Source of the DNA: Chelatococcus reniformis
GTDB taxonomy: Bacteria; Pseudomonadota; Alphaproteobacteria; Rhizobiales; Beijerinckiaceae
Direction: 5' to 3'
DNA length: 64,000 nt
Assembly (NCBI RefSeq): GCF_014640075.1
Contig: NZ_BMGG01000011.1
Span: forward strand, 248,432 to 312,431
Both the position numbers and the translations under genes were made by a program. Shown in pieces: positions 13,506 to 25,590 of the stretch. Position 1 is the first letter of the stretch. Each line of letters begins with the position of its first letter. The notes beneath the pieces were generated by a model, which worked only from the letters and a program-made list of their open reading frames with translations, made no database searches and had not been told where the DNA came from.

Positions 13506-14766
13506 GCTGCCGCGCTATGTGCGGCCGCAGCGTAAGCCGAACGGCCGCGTCTTCTTCTACTACGAGCGCTATCGAAACACGGTCCACGCATGGCCGCGTC
13601 TGAGGCTGCCAGACCACCCGGAGGAACCCGTCTTCTGGGCGCGCTGCCGCCAGTGCGAGCGGCTCGATGCCGTCCGCGACGCAACTTGGTCTTGGTTCTA
13701 CGTTGCCGAGAGCGGTCGACGCTACGAGCTCCCAGGGCCGGGCGATGGGGACACCTTCTGGGCGGCCATCGACCGAGCTGATGAGAGTGATCGCAAGCTC
13801 GAGGCTGGTGAGCGCAAGACGTTCCGCGCGCTGATTGAAGAATACCGAGGCAGCAATGCATTTAAGAAGCTGTCGGATTCGAGCAAAGGCGACTACGATC
13901 GGTATCTTGGACACATAATGTCGGTCTGGGCTGACGACCCGGTCAGCGACTTGATGCCCGAGATTGCTCAATCGGCCATCGACACGTACGAGGACGCCCC
14001 ATCATCTGGGCGCTATTTTCGATCCGTCCTGTCGAAGCTGGTCGCCTACGGCGTCCCGCGCGGCTATGCCGCGAGCAACGTTGTCCAGCACACCGAAAAG
14101 CCGGATCACACGCCCGTCCCGTACGAGCCATGGCCCGATTGGGCCTTTGAGATCTTCTTCGAGTTCGCGCGGCCCGATCTGCATCTGCCAGCGCTGTCGG
14201 CGCTCTATACCGGGCAGCGCAAGGTTGACGTCGTTCCGATGCTGCGGCCGAAATCGACGGATCCGGCGATCGAGCTGATCGCCCGCAAGACGGGTGCAAA
14301 AGTCTGGGTGCCGATCCATGGCGACTATCGCCAGTTGATCACCGCCGCGAAAGCCGATCACGTCAATCTGCATCTGCGCGAGGACGGCGAAGCATGGACC
14401 TATGAGGGCTTTTCGACCATCTGGCAGCGCGAGATGACCTTCGGCATCGCCAACGAAGGTGCCAGCGCCGTCACCGCCGCCAAAGCAGCCCGCGACGCCC
14501 AATTGAGCCCGCAGAAGACGGCCGCCATGCGGCGCCTGCGCGACGCGAAGCTGGTCTTCCATGGCCTGCGCAAGAACGCCGTCTGCAACCTGCTCGAGGT
14601 CGGCTGCACCGAAGCGGAGACCGCCTCCATCGTCGAGATGTCCGAGCAGATGGTGCGCCACTACTCCAAATCGGTCGACAAGCGCCGCCTGGCAACCAAC
14701 GCAATGAAGAAGCTCGAAGCCGCCTGGAGCCATCTGCGGCCGCTCGGCACGCGGAACAGCTCGTGA
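13498..14766 (+). CDS. tyrosine recombinase (phage integrase)
   Basis: This 422-residue integrase shows the catalytic set Arg241 (TGQRKVD), His355-x-x-Arg358 (FHGLRKNA) and the nucleophile Tyr389 (MVRHYSKSV). The N-terminal 80 residues (RYVRPQRKPNGRVFFYYERY) form the arm-binding domain, followed by a core-binding domain beginning at FRALIEEYRG. I chose the ATG at 13498; an ATG at 13471 lies inside the excisionase-like gene. The gene points at the tRNA-Lys, and two direct repeats between them look like arm sites. Its place as the last gene of the rightward operon suggests repressor control. Confidence 0.93.
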   Translation: MVELPRYVRPQRKPNGRVFFYYERYRNTVHAWPRLRLPDHPEEPVFWARCRQCERLDAVRDATWSWFYVAESGRRYELPGPGDGDTFWAAIDRADESDRKLEAGERKTFRALIEEYRGSNAFKKLSDSSKGDYDRYLGHIMSVWADDPVSDLMPEIAQSAIDTYEDAPSSGRYFRSVLSKLVAYGVPRGYAASNVVQHTEKPDHTPVPYEPWPDWAFEIFFEFARPDLHLPALSALYTGQRKVDVVPMLRPKSTDPAIELIARKTGAKVWVPIHGDYRQLITAAKADHVNLHLREDGEAWTYEGFSTIWQREMTFGIANEGASAVTAAKAARDAQLSPQKTAAMRRLRDAKLVFHGLRKNAVCNLLEVGCTEAETASIVEMSEQMVRHYSKSVDKRRLATNAMKKLEAAWSHLRPLGTRNSS

Positions 14767-14773
14767 ACCGAGT

Positions 14774-14805
14774 TTGGGAACCGGCACATCGAAATTGGGA
14801 ACCGG
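14774..14805 (+). repeat. two 11-bp direct repeats, candidate integrase arm sites
   Basis: TTGGGAACCGG occurs at 14774-14784 and again at 14795-14805, a 21-bp period (two helical turns on the same face). They lie between the integrase stop and the tRNA, where the P-prime arm of an attachment site is expected. Each contains the same core with flanking T-rich bases. Confidence 0.65.
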
Positions 14806-14860
14806 TTTGGGGCCGCTCGCCGGCCTGGCCGGAAATTGTCTAGGAATATCAATGCTGCGA

Positions 14861-14936
<76 letters not shown>

Positions 14937-14970
14937 ATCGCCCCGAGCGATTGATCGCCGGAAGGGGCGC

Positions 14971-14999
14971 TGATTAACAAAGCCCGCCCGCCCTGTCCA
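14971..14999 (-). promoter_or_regulatory. promoter for tRNA-Lys
   Basis: On the minus strand TGGACA (14999-14994) and TAATCA (14976-14971) are separated by 17 bp and would start transcription about 28 bases before the mature tRNA end. No gene is visible between 14,937 and 15,176. Confidence 0.45.
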
Positions 15000-15176
15000 C
15001 CCCATTCGCCTTCCTTCGGCCCGCGTTTTTTGTCGCGCCCACGCACGAGCGCGCGAGGCGGCCGTCACACCGCGATCGCGGGAAAATGGTTGAAGTCGCC
15101 GGGTGCGGGCCACATGGTGCCGCGCGATCGATAGCGATCCCCATGTGTGCTTTGCGTGCCTGCAACGAGGCCTCCG

Positions 15177-16259
15177 ATGACCGGCATACACCCGCAGGCT
15201 GACATCGCCTCCGATCGTGGCGGAACCGGCGGCCGGCCGGCGACAGCCGACGGCGGCCATCATGATCATGACCATGATCACGCGGGCCATGATCATGATG
15301 CGCAGGAGCACGGCGCGCATCAGCACGGCGCGCATGAGCACGGCGGGCACAATCATGGTGCCCACAGCCATGCCCACGCCCTGCCCTCCAGCAACCGCGC
15401 CTTTGCCATCGGCACGGCCCTCAACATCGCCATGGTCGCGGCCGAGCTGATCTTCGGCTTCCTGTCGAACTCCGTCGCCCTGATTGCCGACGGGTTCCAC
15501 AATCTGTCCGACGTCATCGGCCTGCTGCTGGCGTGGGGTGGCGCCTGGCTCGCCCGCCGGCAGCCCAGCGAGAGTCACACCTACGGCTACCGCCGCGCCT
15601 CGATTCTCGCCGCGCTCGCCAACGCCGCGTTGCTGCTGATCGCGACGGGCGGCATCCTGTGGGAGGCGATCCAACGGATAGGCGAGCCGCAGGCGGTTGG
15701 CGGTTACACCGTGATGATCGTCGCGACCATCGGCATCCTGGTGAACGGCGGCACCGCCTTGATGTTCATGCGCGGCCGCAAGGACGACCTCAACATGCGG
15801 GGCGCGTTCCTGCACATGGCCTCGGATGCGGCCGTCTCGATCGGCGTCGTCATCGCGGCCCTGCTGATCATGCTCACCGGCTGGCACGTACTCGACCCGC
15901 TGATCGCCATCGCCATCGCCGTGGTCATCGTCATCAGCAGCTGGCAGCTCGCCAAAGATTCGCTCGGCATGGCGATGGACGCCGTGCCGGCCGGCGTCGA
16001 CTATCCGGGCATCCGCAGCTACCTCGCGAGCCTGCCCGGGGTGACCGAGGTGCACGACCTGCACGTTTGGGCCATGTCGACCACCGAGACGGCCCTGACC
16101 GCCCACCTCGTTCGCCCTGGCGCGGGTCTCGACGATGCCTTTTTGATCGGCGCGCAGACGGCTCTGGCCCAGCGCTTCCGCGTCCAGCACGCCACGCTCC
16201 AGCTCGAAGCGGGCGATCCGGCTCACCCCTGCCCCATGGCCGCCGCCGGCACGGTCTGA
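15177..16259 (+). CDS. cation diffusion facilitator (Zn/Cd/Co exporter)
   Basis: The protein (360 aa from the ATG at 15177, preceded by GAGG; an in-frame GTG at 15147 is possible) has a His/Asp-rich cytoplasmic leader (about residues 25-70, made of HDHDHDH, HEHG and HGAH units) and six membrane segments. The CDF zinc sites are present as DGFHNLSD in the second and HMASDAAVS in the fifth segment. A C-terminal cytoplasmic domain (TEVHDLHVWAMS) is typical of dimeric CzcD/ZitB-type antiporters exporting divalent metal in exchange for protons. It is monocistronic. Confidence 0.92.
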   Translation: MTGIHPQADIASDRGGTGGRPATADGGHHDHDHDHAGHDHDAQEHGAHQHGAHEHGGHNHGAHSHAHALPSSNRAFAIGTALNIAMVAAELIFGFLSNSVALIADGFHNLSDVIGLLLAWGGAWLARRQPSESHTYGYRRASILAALANAALLLIATGGILWEAIQRIGEPQAVGGYTVMIVATIGILVNGGTALMFMRGRKDDLNMRGAFLHMASDAAVSIGVVIAALLIMLTGWHVLDPLIAIAIAVVIVISSWQLAKDSLGMAMDAVPAGVDYPGIRSYLASLPGVTEVHDLHVWAMSTTETALTAHLVRPGAGLDDAFLIGAQTALAQRFRVQHATLQLEAGDPAHPCPMAAAGTV

Positions 16260-16398
16260 GCCGTCCGAAGGGTACAGTGCCTGGCTTGAAGGTGTCTGCG
16301 TCCGATCTGCGGAGAGACCTGAAGCGCCATCGCGTCTGGGCGGCAGACTTCTTGCTTTAATCCCGCACGGTCGGGTTCGACCGCATGGGAAGCGAGAC

Positions 16399-16626
16399 AT
16401 GGGTGAAATCCTGTCATTTCGGAGCACGCGCGCCGCTCAGGTGGCTGCCGCCTCCGTCAATCTGGCCGACAAGCCGATGAGCGAATGCTTGGCGTTCTGG
16501 GCCGAGGACCTGCGCGGTCGCGGCCTCACCACGGAAGCGAGCTATTTCGACGCCGCGCTCGTGACCATCCGTAGCTACGAGCGCAGTACGAGCGTGCCGA
16601 GCCGCAGCGTGCAAAGCCGCGACTGA
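16399..16626 (+). CDS. hypothetical protein (75 aa)
   Basis: This short frame begins MGEILSFRSTRAAQVAAASV after a GGAAGCGAG ribosome site and contains one helical stretch (SECLAFWAEDLRGRG). The FRSTR opening is seen in small alphaproteobacterial proteins of unknown role. It is convergent with leuA, with a hairpin between them. It could be a non-coding open frame, though the ribosome site argues for translation. Confidence 0.5.
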   Translation: MGEILSFRSTRAAQVAAASVNLADKPMSECLAFWAEDLRGRGLTTEASYFDAALVTIRSYERSTSVPSRSVQSRD

Positions 16627-16640
16627 GCGCAGGCGTTCAC

Positions 16641-16672
16641 CGGCGGCTCGATCGTGGATCGTGGAGCCGCCG
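16641..16672. terminator. hairpin between convergent genes
   Basis: CGGCGGCTC (16641-16649) and GAGCCGCCG (16664-16672) form a perfect 9-bp stem around a 14-base loop. It lies between the plus-strand small gene and the leuA stop, so it could end transcripts from both sides. There is no T-run on either strand. Confidence 0.45.
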
Positions 16673-16705
16673 GGAGCACAGGATCGGCCGGGGTCGGTCG
16701 CCGCC

Positions 16706-18250
16706 CTATTCGGCCGCCGTGGCATGCACGCGCACGCCCCGCGCGATCAGCTTGTTCATGGCCGACAGGTAGGCGCGTGCCGAGGCGACCAGCGTATCGG
16801 GGTCGGCGCCGCGCCCGGTGACCGCGTTGCCGTTGGCGGCGAGCCGCACCGACACCTCGGCCTGCGCGTCGGTGCCCTCGGTCACCGCCTGCACCTGGTA
16901 GAGCTCCAGCTCAGCCTCATGCGGCACCAGCGCCTTGATGGCGTTGAAGGTGGCATCGACGGGACCGTTGCCGACCGCCTCCGCGCTCACCGTGCGGCCG
17001 TCGACGTCGAGCTGCATGGTGGCGCGTTGCGGCCCGCGCGTGCCGGCAACGACCTCGAGGCCCACCAGCTTGACCCGGTCGTGGGCGGTCAGGATCTCCT
17101 CGTCGACGATCGCCTCGATGTCCTCGTCGTAGACATGCTTCTTGCGATCGGCCAGGTCCTTCATCCGGCGGAAGGCGTCCTCCAGCGCGTTGTCGCCCAG
17201 TTCGTAGCCCATGGCCTTGAGCTTGTCCTTGAAGGCGTGGCGGCCGGAGTGCTTGCCCATGACCAGCGAGCTCTTGTTGAGCCCCACCATCTCCGGCAGC
17301 ATGATCTCGTAGGTTGCCGGATTCTTCAGCATGCCGTGCTGATGAATGCCGCTCTCGTGCGCGAAGGCGTTCCGGCCGACGATTGCCTTGTTGTACTGCA
17401 CCGGGAACGAGGTGACGGCGGAGACCAGCTTGGAGGCGCGGGTCAGCATCGTGGTATCGATGCCCATGGTATAGGGCAGCGCGTCGGCACGCGTCCGGAT
17501 CGCCATGACGATCTCTTCCAGCGCCGCGTTGCCGGCCCGCTCGCCGATGCCGTTGATGGTGCATTCGATCTGCCGGGCGCCGCCCTGCACGCCGGCCAGC
17601 GAGTTGGCGACTGCCATGCCGAGATCGTTGTGGCAGTGCACCGAGAACACCGCCTTGTCCGAGTTGGGCACACGCGCCCGCACCGTCTCGAACAGCCCGC
17701 GGTACTCCTGCGGGGTGGTGTAGCCCACGGTGTCGGGAATGTTCACGGTGGTGGCGCCGGCCTTGATCACCGCCTCGACGCAGCGGCACAGGAAATCGAT
17801 CTCGGTGCGCGTGCCGTCTTCCGACGACCATTCCACGTCGTCGGTGTATTGCCGCGCCCGCGTCACAGCGGCGATGGAGGCCTCCAGCACCTCCTCCGGC
17901 GTCATGTTGAGCTTGGCGCTCATATGCAGCGGCGAGGTGGAGATGAAGGTGTGGATGCGCTTGGCTCGTGCCGGCCGGATCGCCTCGCCGCAGCGGTCGA
18001 TGTCGGCCAGTGCCGTGCGCGACAGGCCGCAGACCACGGAATTCTTGGTGCGGCGGGCGATTTCCTGAACGGATTCGAAGTCTCCGTCGGAGGCAATGGG
18101 GAAGCCCGCCTCGATGATGTCGACGCCCATGGCATCGAGCAGCGCGGCAACCTCCAGCTTCTCCTCGAAGGTCATGGTGGCGCCGGGGCATTGCTCGCCG
18201 TCGCGCAGGGTCGTGTCGAAGATGACGACGCGGTCGGTGGAAGAGGTCAT
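16706..18250 (-). CDS. leuA: 2-isopropylmalate synthase
   Basis: The enzyme (514 aa) condenses acetyl-CoA with 2-oxoisovalerate in the first committed step of leucine synthesis. The HMGL-like barrel starts IFDTTLRDGEQCPG and shows the metal-binding HCHNDLGMA, the NGIGERAGN loop and GIHQHGML. The C-terminal regulatory LeuA dimer domain (about residue 390 onward) is complete, so leucine feedback is expected. The ATG at 18250 follows AAGGA; upstream starts would extend through the leader. A leader peptide rich in Leu codons precedes it. Confidence 0.96.
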   Translation of the reverse strand: MTSSTDRVVIFDTTLRDGEQCPGATMTFEEKLEVAALLDAMGVDIIEAGFPIASDGDFESVQEIARRTKNSVVCGLSRTALADIDRCGEAIRPARAKRIHTFISTSPLHMSAKLNMTPEEVLEASIAAVTRARQYTDDVEWSSEDGTRTEIDFLCRCVEAVIKAGATTVNIPDTVGYTTPQEYRGLFETVRARVPNSDKAVFSVHCHNDLGMAVANSLAGVQGGARQIECTINGIGERAGNAALEEIVMAIRTRADALPYTMGIDTTMLTRASKLVSAVTSFPVQYNKAIVGRNAFAHESGIHQHGMLKNPATYEIMLPEMVGLNKSSLVMGKHSGRHAFKDKLKAMGYELGDNALEDAFRRMKDLADRKKHVYDEDIEAIVDEEILTAHDRVKLVGLEVVAGTRGPQRATMQLDVDGRTVSAEAVGNGPVDATFNAIKALVPHEAELELYQVQAVTEGTDAQAEVSVRLAANGNAVTGRGADPDTLVASARAYLSAMNKLIARGVRVHATAAE

Positions 18251-18309
18251 CGGTAGGTCCTTAGGGCGCGCCGGGCGCGCAACAACGGGTACATCAAGGG
18301 TCGGACGGT

Positions 18310-18350
18310 CCCCTGAGAGCCCAGGCATGCGCCCAGCCGGCCCTCAGGGG
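18310..18350 (-). promoter_or_regulatory. leuA leader hairpin
   Basis: On the minus strand CCCCTGAG (18350-18343) and CTCAGGGG (18317-18310) form a perfect 8-bp stem. The first arm contains the stop codon of the leu leader peptide. There is no T-run after the second arm, so the mechanism may be Rho- or translation-based. A second GC-rich fold (GCGCGCC/GGCGCGC) lies just ahead of the leuA ribosome site. Confidence 0.6.
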
Positions 18351-18448
18351 CGACTAAGAAGCAGGCCGATAAGGAGCGAGGGCGCGCGCAAGCCCGGGGC
18401 CGCGAAGGCCGCGCCGGGTCGTGCCGCAATGGAGCCGGTGATGGTCAC
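18344..18448 (-). CDS. leu leader peptide
   Basis: A GTG preceded by GAGGGAT at ideal spacing opens a 34-residue frame ending SLLIGLLLSRP and TGA. Five of seven consecutive codons near the end are leucine (CTC CTT ATC GGC CTG CTT CTT), the signature of amino-acid-sensing attenuation. The stop codon lies in the first arm of a perfect hairpin ahead of leuA. Ribosome stalling at the Leu codons under leucine starvation would prevent that stem. No match is cited; the call rests on codon content and structure. Confidence 0.62.
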   Translation of the reverse strand: MTITGSIAARPGAAFAAPGLRAPSLLIGLLLSRP

Positions 18449-18852
18449 GGGCTCGGATCCCTCGAAATGGGCGCAGAAGCGCATGAGCTTGCGCGGATGC
18501 GCAAGGCTGTCTCCCTCTTACGCGACAGGCCCCGGCGAAGCAAGAGGCCTGGCGCCCACGCGCTTCCCCATCGGGGGGAACCAAAATCGCTGACAAGTGC
18601 GCCAGTTTCAAAGGCCTGGAGCATTTCTGTACCGTGGGATGGGTTCATCCGATGGCAAAGGGCTCTTGCTCGACGGGCGGCGTCCGGACGCCTATAGACG
18701 TGGTCCCCGCCGTCGCCCCCCTGCTCTATCTCCTTGCCTGCGCACGATCTTCCCGCAAAGCTGATGTCCGCTTCGCCGATCGTGCCCTCGCCGTCTGCGG
18801 TGATCATGCCGCAACAGCCCATGCGCGCATGCGCATCCACGGAGTTCAGGAC
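18449..18852. other. leuA upstream region
   Basis: No further gene can be supported here. Minus-strand promoter-like sequences for the leu leader are weak (for example TTGAAA and GATTTT 17 bp apart near 18,585-18,613). The plus-strand promoter of the lipoprotein gene at 18,853 must also lie here, but I cannot place it. Confidence 0.35.
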
Positions 18853-19185
18853 ATGAAGATCAGCCCGCTCCCTCTCGCCGCTTTGCTTCTCCTCGCCGTT
18901 GCGGGCGGCTGCACGACGAGTGGCGACGGGACCGTGCCCAAGCCTGCGCCGGCGGCAGCGGACGCCGAGCCGGATAGCGATCCGGGCCCCGGGGTCTGCG
19001 GCGAGCAGATCGCGGCCTTCCGCCGGGTGCTCAAGCAGGACATCTCCATGGGCTTCCTGGGCAAGGACGTGCTCGCCGCCGTCACCCCCAAGGTCGAGCG
19101 CGCCGCCGAGGCCTGCCGGGCCGGCAAGGACGCCGAAGCGCAGCGCCTGCTCGCGAACGCCAAGAAGCGGCACGGCTACCGCTAG
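18853..19185 (+). CDS. small lipoprotein (110 aa)
   Basis: The start codon follows GGAG, and residues 1-20 (MKISPLPLAALLLLAVAGGC) form a lipoprotein signal with a VAGGC lipobox at Cys20. A proline/alanine/acidic linker follows and then a helical domain (CGEQIAAFRRVLKQDISMGFLG would be its core) with two more cysteines, perhaps a disulfide. The protein should be anchored in the inner or outer membrane facing the periplasm. No family is recognised. Confidence 0.68.
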   Translation: MKISPLPLAALLLLAVAGGCTTSGDGTVPKPAPAAADAEPDSDPGPGVCGEQIAAFRRVLKQDISMGFLGKDVLAAVTPKVERAAEACRAGKDAEAQRLLANAKKRHGYR

Positions 19186-19271
19186 AGCGGAGCCATCATC
19201 CCGGTATAAGCCTTTGCCTTGGTTATGATCTTGATGCTGCCCAAAGATCGGTGGCCACTCGGGATCATCAT

Positions 19272-19376
19272 CTAGAGCGTTTTCGAGCGAAGTGGACGCC
19301 GGTTCGCGTGAAGAAAACGCGACAATCAAACAAATAGAGCATTTCGGCGATTCGAAGAAACGCGGAAATGCTCTAG
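19272..19376 (+). repeat. dispersed ~105-bp intergenic repeat, copy 1
   Basis: It begins CTAGAGCGTTTTCGAGCGAA and ends GGAAATGCTCTAG, with short terminal inverted repeats. It is nearly identical to copies at 32534-32637 and 63773-63878, all in the same orientation. Here it lies between the lipoprotein gene and the convergent Nudix gene. Confidence 0.92.
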
Positions 19377-19391
19377 CGCCGATCGAGCGCC

Positions 19392-20120
19392 CTACCGGCC
19401 GTTGCCGAAGACGGCGCGCAGATAGAGGCCCATGAACGCCGGCATCTGCGCCTCGTCGATATCGGCCGGCGAGCGGATGATGCGCGTGCCGGCAAGCTCG
19501 GCACCGGGATCGGCGGCGATGAAGGCGTCGATGCGGGCCGCCAGCGCCGCAGCCGGCAGCGGCGACACCGCCTCCCGCATCAGCGCCATGCGGCAGCCGT
19601 CGACAACCACGTGCCAGGACGGCGCCAGCGTCACCTCGCGTTCGGCGACACCCGTCTCCTCCTCGAGCTCGCGCACCACGCTCCCGGGCAAGTCGAGGCG
19701 TCCGTCGGGCAGCACGTCTCCCAGGTCCGGCGTGCCCGCGGCAAAGTAGATGGCACCGGCGTTGGCCGTATGGGCTCCCATGATCCCGGCGACGTAGGCG
19801 CCGTCCGCGCCGCGAAGCGCCGCCATGGCGAAGCCGTTGACCACGTTGCGATCCGGCCAGCCGAAGTCGCGCCAGCTGACGAAGCTCGCGTAATCGACCG
19901 GAAAGTAGGTTGTCCGGTAGAGGCCGCCGGCGATGACGGGCCGCTGGGCGATCAGCACCTGGCCGTTGAACAGGCGCGGCCGGTGCCGCACCAGCTCCGC
20001 CCAGTGGGCCTCGATGGCGCTGCGGTTCTCGTCCGCCCACGTCCACCGCCTGTCTTCAACGCGCACGTCCAGCCTGTCGACGCCGATGACGGCGGCGTCC
20101 TCCGACAGCGCCGCGCTCAC
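19392..20120 (-). CDS. Nudix hydrolase
   Basis: The Nudix box is visible as [19 protein letters not shown] (catalytic REL-E-E-E-T-G) near residue 140. The 242 residues include a large N-terminal extension with aromatic motifs ([20 protein letters not shown]). Substrate is unknown; the extended N-terminus is found in poorly studied Nudix subfamilies. Its ATG overlaps the pdxY stop by 4 bp, so the two proteins should be made together, possibly linking it to vitamin B6 or nucleotide clean-up (inference). Confidence 0.8.
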   Translation of the reverse strand: MSAALSEDAAVIGVDRLDVRVEDRRWTWADENRSAIEAHWAELVRHRPRLFNGQVLIAQRPVIAGGLYRTTYFPVDYASFVSWRDFGWPDRNVVNGFAMAALRGADGAYVAGIMGAHTANAGAIYFAAGTPDLGDVLPDGRLDLPGSVVRELEEETGVAEREVTLAPSWHVVVDGCRMALMREAVSPLPAAALAARIDAFIAADPGAELAGTRIIRSPADIDEAQMPAFMGLYLRAVFGNGR

Positions 20121-20965
20121 AGTGCATCCGCCACGAAGATGCGGCCCGGCCGCACGAACTCATCCTGGGCGGCCACCAGCTGCAATTCGCGCGTGCCCGC
20201 CTGCGCGGTGAAGGCCAGCAGGCCCCAGATCGATGACGCGGCGCGCGACAGCGCCTCGTCGGCCGCACCCGAGCGCAGGTAGTGCACGAAGAACAATGCG
20301 GCGATGGCATCGCCGGCGCCGTTGACGCTGAGCGCGAGGCGCGGCGTGCGCACGCGCCAGAGGCCGGCGCCGTCCGATGCGATCAGGTCGATCGCACCGT
20401 CGGGCGTCTCATCCGTCTCGAGCGAGGTGACCAGGATGACCCTGGGGCCCAGCGCATGCACGGCCGTGATCGCCGCGCGCGCCTCGGCTAGCGTCGCCGA
20501 CGACATGCCGGACAGGAAATCGAGCTCGAATTGGTTGGGCGTGATCACGTCGGCCACCGGCACGGCCTGGTCGCGCATGAACTCCGGCACACCTGGACGC
20601 ACGAAGACGCCGCGGCCTACATCGCCGATCACCGGATCACAGCAGTAGAGCGCGCGGGGGTTTGCCTCCTTCACCCGCCGTGCCGCCCCGACGATCGCGG
20701 TGCCGATGTCGGCCGAACCCATATAGCCTGAGAGCACGCCGTCGCAGCCGGGCAGCACGCCCCGCGCGGCGATGCCGTCGACCAGTTCCTCGATCATCGG
20801 CCCGTCGAAGACACGGCCCGTCCATTGCCCGTAGCCGGTGTGGTTGGAAAACTGGACGGTGTGGATCGGCCACACTTCGACACCCAGGCGCTGCATGGGA
20901 AAGGTGGCCGAAGCATTGCCGACGTGGCCATAGGCGACGTGAGACTGAATCGAGAGGATATTCAT
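20117..20965 (-). CDS. pdxY: pyridoxal kinase
   Basis: The 282-residue protein begins [20 protein letters not shown], the signature of PdxY/PdxK, and has the ribokinase-fold anion hole [14 protein letters not shown], with the catalytic Asp. It phosphorylates pyridoxal to pyridoxal 5'-phosphate in salvage. An ATG at 21016 is open but lacks the conserved start of the family; the one at 20965 follows AAGGGC. It overlaps the downstream Nudix gene by 4 bp. Confidence 0.93.
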   Translation of the reverse strand: MNILSIQSHVAYGHVGNASATFPMQRLGVEVWPIHTVQFSNHTGYGQWTGRVFDGPMIEELVDGIAARGVLPGCDGVLSGYMGSADIGTAIVGAARRVKEANPRALYCCDPVIGDVGRGVFVRPGVPEFMRDQAVPVADVITPNQFELDFLSGMSSATLAEARAAITAVHALGPRVILVTSLETDETPDGAIDLIASDGAGLWRVRTPRLALSVNGAGDAIAALFFVHYLRSGAADEALSRAASSIWGLLAFTAQAGTRELQLVAAQDEFVRPGRIFVADAL

Positions 20966-21133
20966 CGAGTGCCCTTCGCGGCCTTTTAAGCTCGGCTGCG
21001 GCGGCCTGTGAAGCATTTCGTGAGCCGGGCAGCACCGCGCCCCGGCGCGGACGGAAAAAAGGCGTCAAGGCTCCCTAGAGGAGAGCTGCGGCGTCAGCCG
21101 CCAACATCGTTGTCAGAGGCCAATCTCCCCCAC

Positions 21134-21679
21134 ATGAGCATTGCAGACGTCTCCAGCGCGATCACCACGGCCTACGCCGACATCGAGCTGTTCATCCGGG
21201 CCAATGCGGCGTGGGCGCCGTTGTTCGTCGGCGTGCTCGCCTTTTGCGAATCGCTGGCCATCGTCTCCTTCTTCGTGCCGGCCACCGGCATCTTGCTGGC
21301 CGTCGGCGCCCTCGCGGCGGTGGGCGAGATCGCGCTGCTGCCGATGTGGGCCGCGGCGGCCGCCGGCGCCGTGTTCGGCGACTGGCTATCCTATGCGGTC
21401 GGGCTCTATTTCAAGGAGGACATCCATCGGCGCTGGCCGTTGGCGCGCTACCCGGAGTTCATGGGGCGCGCGGAGACATTCATGCGGCGTTGGGGGGCGT
21501 GGGGCGTCTTCATCGGCCGTTTCTCCGGCCCGCTCAGGGCGTTCGTACCGCTGGCCGCAGGGGTCTTCCACCTGTCGCAGCTGCGCTTCCAGGCGGCCAA
21601 CATATCATCCGCGGCGATCTGGAGCTTCGTCGTCCTGGCGCCCGGGCAAGCCGTGGGCTTTTTCAGCTACTTACATTAG
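21134..21679 (+). CDS. DedA family membrane protein
   Basis: The protein has an N-terminal amphipathic region, three to four hydrophobic segments and the DedA hallmarks FGDWLSYAVGLYF and GRFSGPLRAFVPLAAG, where the G-R-F-x-x-P-x-R motif is diagnostic. DedA proteins are now linked to lipid carrier recycling and membrane-potential maintenance. At 181 aa it matches the family. I chose the ATG at 21134 because the preceding 42 residues of the open frame are unlike the family. Confidence 0.88.
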   Translation: MSIADVSSAITTAYADIELFIRANAAWAPLFVGVLAFCESLAIVSFFVPATGILLAVGALAAVGEIALLPMWAAAAAGAVFGDWLSYAVGLYFKEDIHRRWPLARYPEFMGRAETFMRRWGAWGVFIGRFSGPLRAFVPLAAGVFHLSQLRFQAANISSAAIWSFVVLAPGQAVGFFSYLH

Positions 21680-21759
21680 TCGCGCAGTGGAGGTATAGCT
21701 GTGGTTGTTCTGTACTAGGCTAGCTGACCGACCAATTGGTCGAAGTAGGGGGTCTCAAA

Positions 21760-22050
21760 ATGGAACAGCTTCTTCCGATCATTTTACAGCTCATCGGCGG
21801 CGCGGCCGGCGGCAACGCGATCGGCTCGGCCCTGAAGAACCTCAACCTCGGCCCGCTCGGCAACACGATCGCCGGCGCGGTCGGTGGGGGCGTGCTCGGC
21901 CAGCTCCTCCAGGGCCTCCTGCCAGCGCTCCAGGGTGCCGGCGGCATGGATATCGCGTCGATCGCAGGCAACCTGGTGGGCGGCGGCGTCACCGGCGCGA
22001 TCGTCACGGCGGTCGTCGGCCTCATCGTGAAGCGGCTCCGTCCGGCCTGA
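21760..22050 (+). CDS. glycine-rich small membrane protein (96 aa)
   Basis: The sequence ([20 protein letters not shown] at the start) is composed of glycine-zipper-like hydrophobic segments, [17 protein letters not shown] and [20 protein letters not shown], ending in a basic KRLRP. Such repeats pack tightly in membranes. AGGGGG precedes the ATG. I recall similar short hypotheticals in alphaproteobacteria but no function. Confidence 0.65.
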   Translation: MEQLLPIILQLIGGAAGGNAIGSALKNLNLGPLGNTIAGAVGGGVLGQLLQGLLPALQGAGGMDIASIAGNLVGGGVTGAIVTAVVGLIVKRLRPA

Positions 22051-22111
22051 TCCACGGCGGCGGGTCGCGCGATCCTAGCGCGGGAAGCAGGTAGACCAGG
22101 CGACACGCACC

Positions 22112-22260
22112 CCGGCGGAGCCAAGGCTCCGCCGGCGCGGTATCTTTGCCGTTGCCAAGATGGCTTCGCATGGCAGGGCCGATCGCCTCGGCGATCGGCC
22201 CGTCCGGACAGGCCGCCGGCTCAGCCCTCGCATCGTAAGGGGAGCCCCCGTCGGCTCCCC
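22112..22260. repeat. three tandem perfect hairpins between convergent genes
   Basis: Three perfect stems are lined up: CCGGCGGAGCC/GGCTCCGCCGG (22112-22135), GGCCGATCGCC/GGCGATCGGCC (22177-22200) and GGGGAGCC/GGCTCCCC (22239-22260). They lie between the membrane protein gene and the ilvC stop. None has a T-run. Confidence 0.7.
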
Positions 22261-22274
22261 GTCGAACGTCGGCG

Positions 22275-25479
<3,205 letters not shown>

Positions 25480-25590
25480 GGGGCGCTCTCCGCGCGGTTG
25501 GGGCACGTGCAACATGACGGTCTCGTCTCAGCGGGTTTTGGCGAGGTTTGCCGCAGGTTTCCAACGGATCCCTGCGACAGACCCAAGGTC

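Larger units (their letters stand above)
1..14860. mobile_element. right/early end of a prophage integrated at tRNA-Lys
   Basis: This stretch carries an immunity switch (CI and Cro-like genes with shared operators), a phage recombination pair (RecE-like nuclease and Sak4-like ATPase), many small overlapping phage-type genes and a terminal tyrosine integrase ending 94 bp from a tRNA-Lys. The host genes beyond the tRNA are ordinary chromosomal genes, so the tRNA marks the right boundary. The left boundary lies before the window. No terminase, portal, capsid, tail or lysis gene is visible, so whether the prophage is complete cannot be judged from here. Confidence 0.88.

Noticed and set aside
15240-15380. 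Tandem DNA repeat within the CDF gene as a mobile or regulatory element
   Set aside because: The short repeats encode the His-rich metal-binding leader and need no other explanation.
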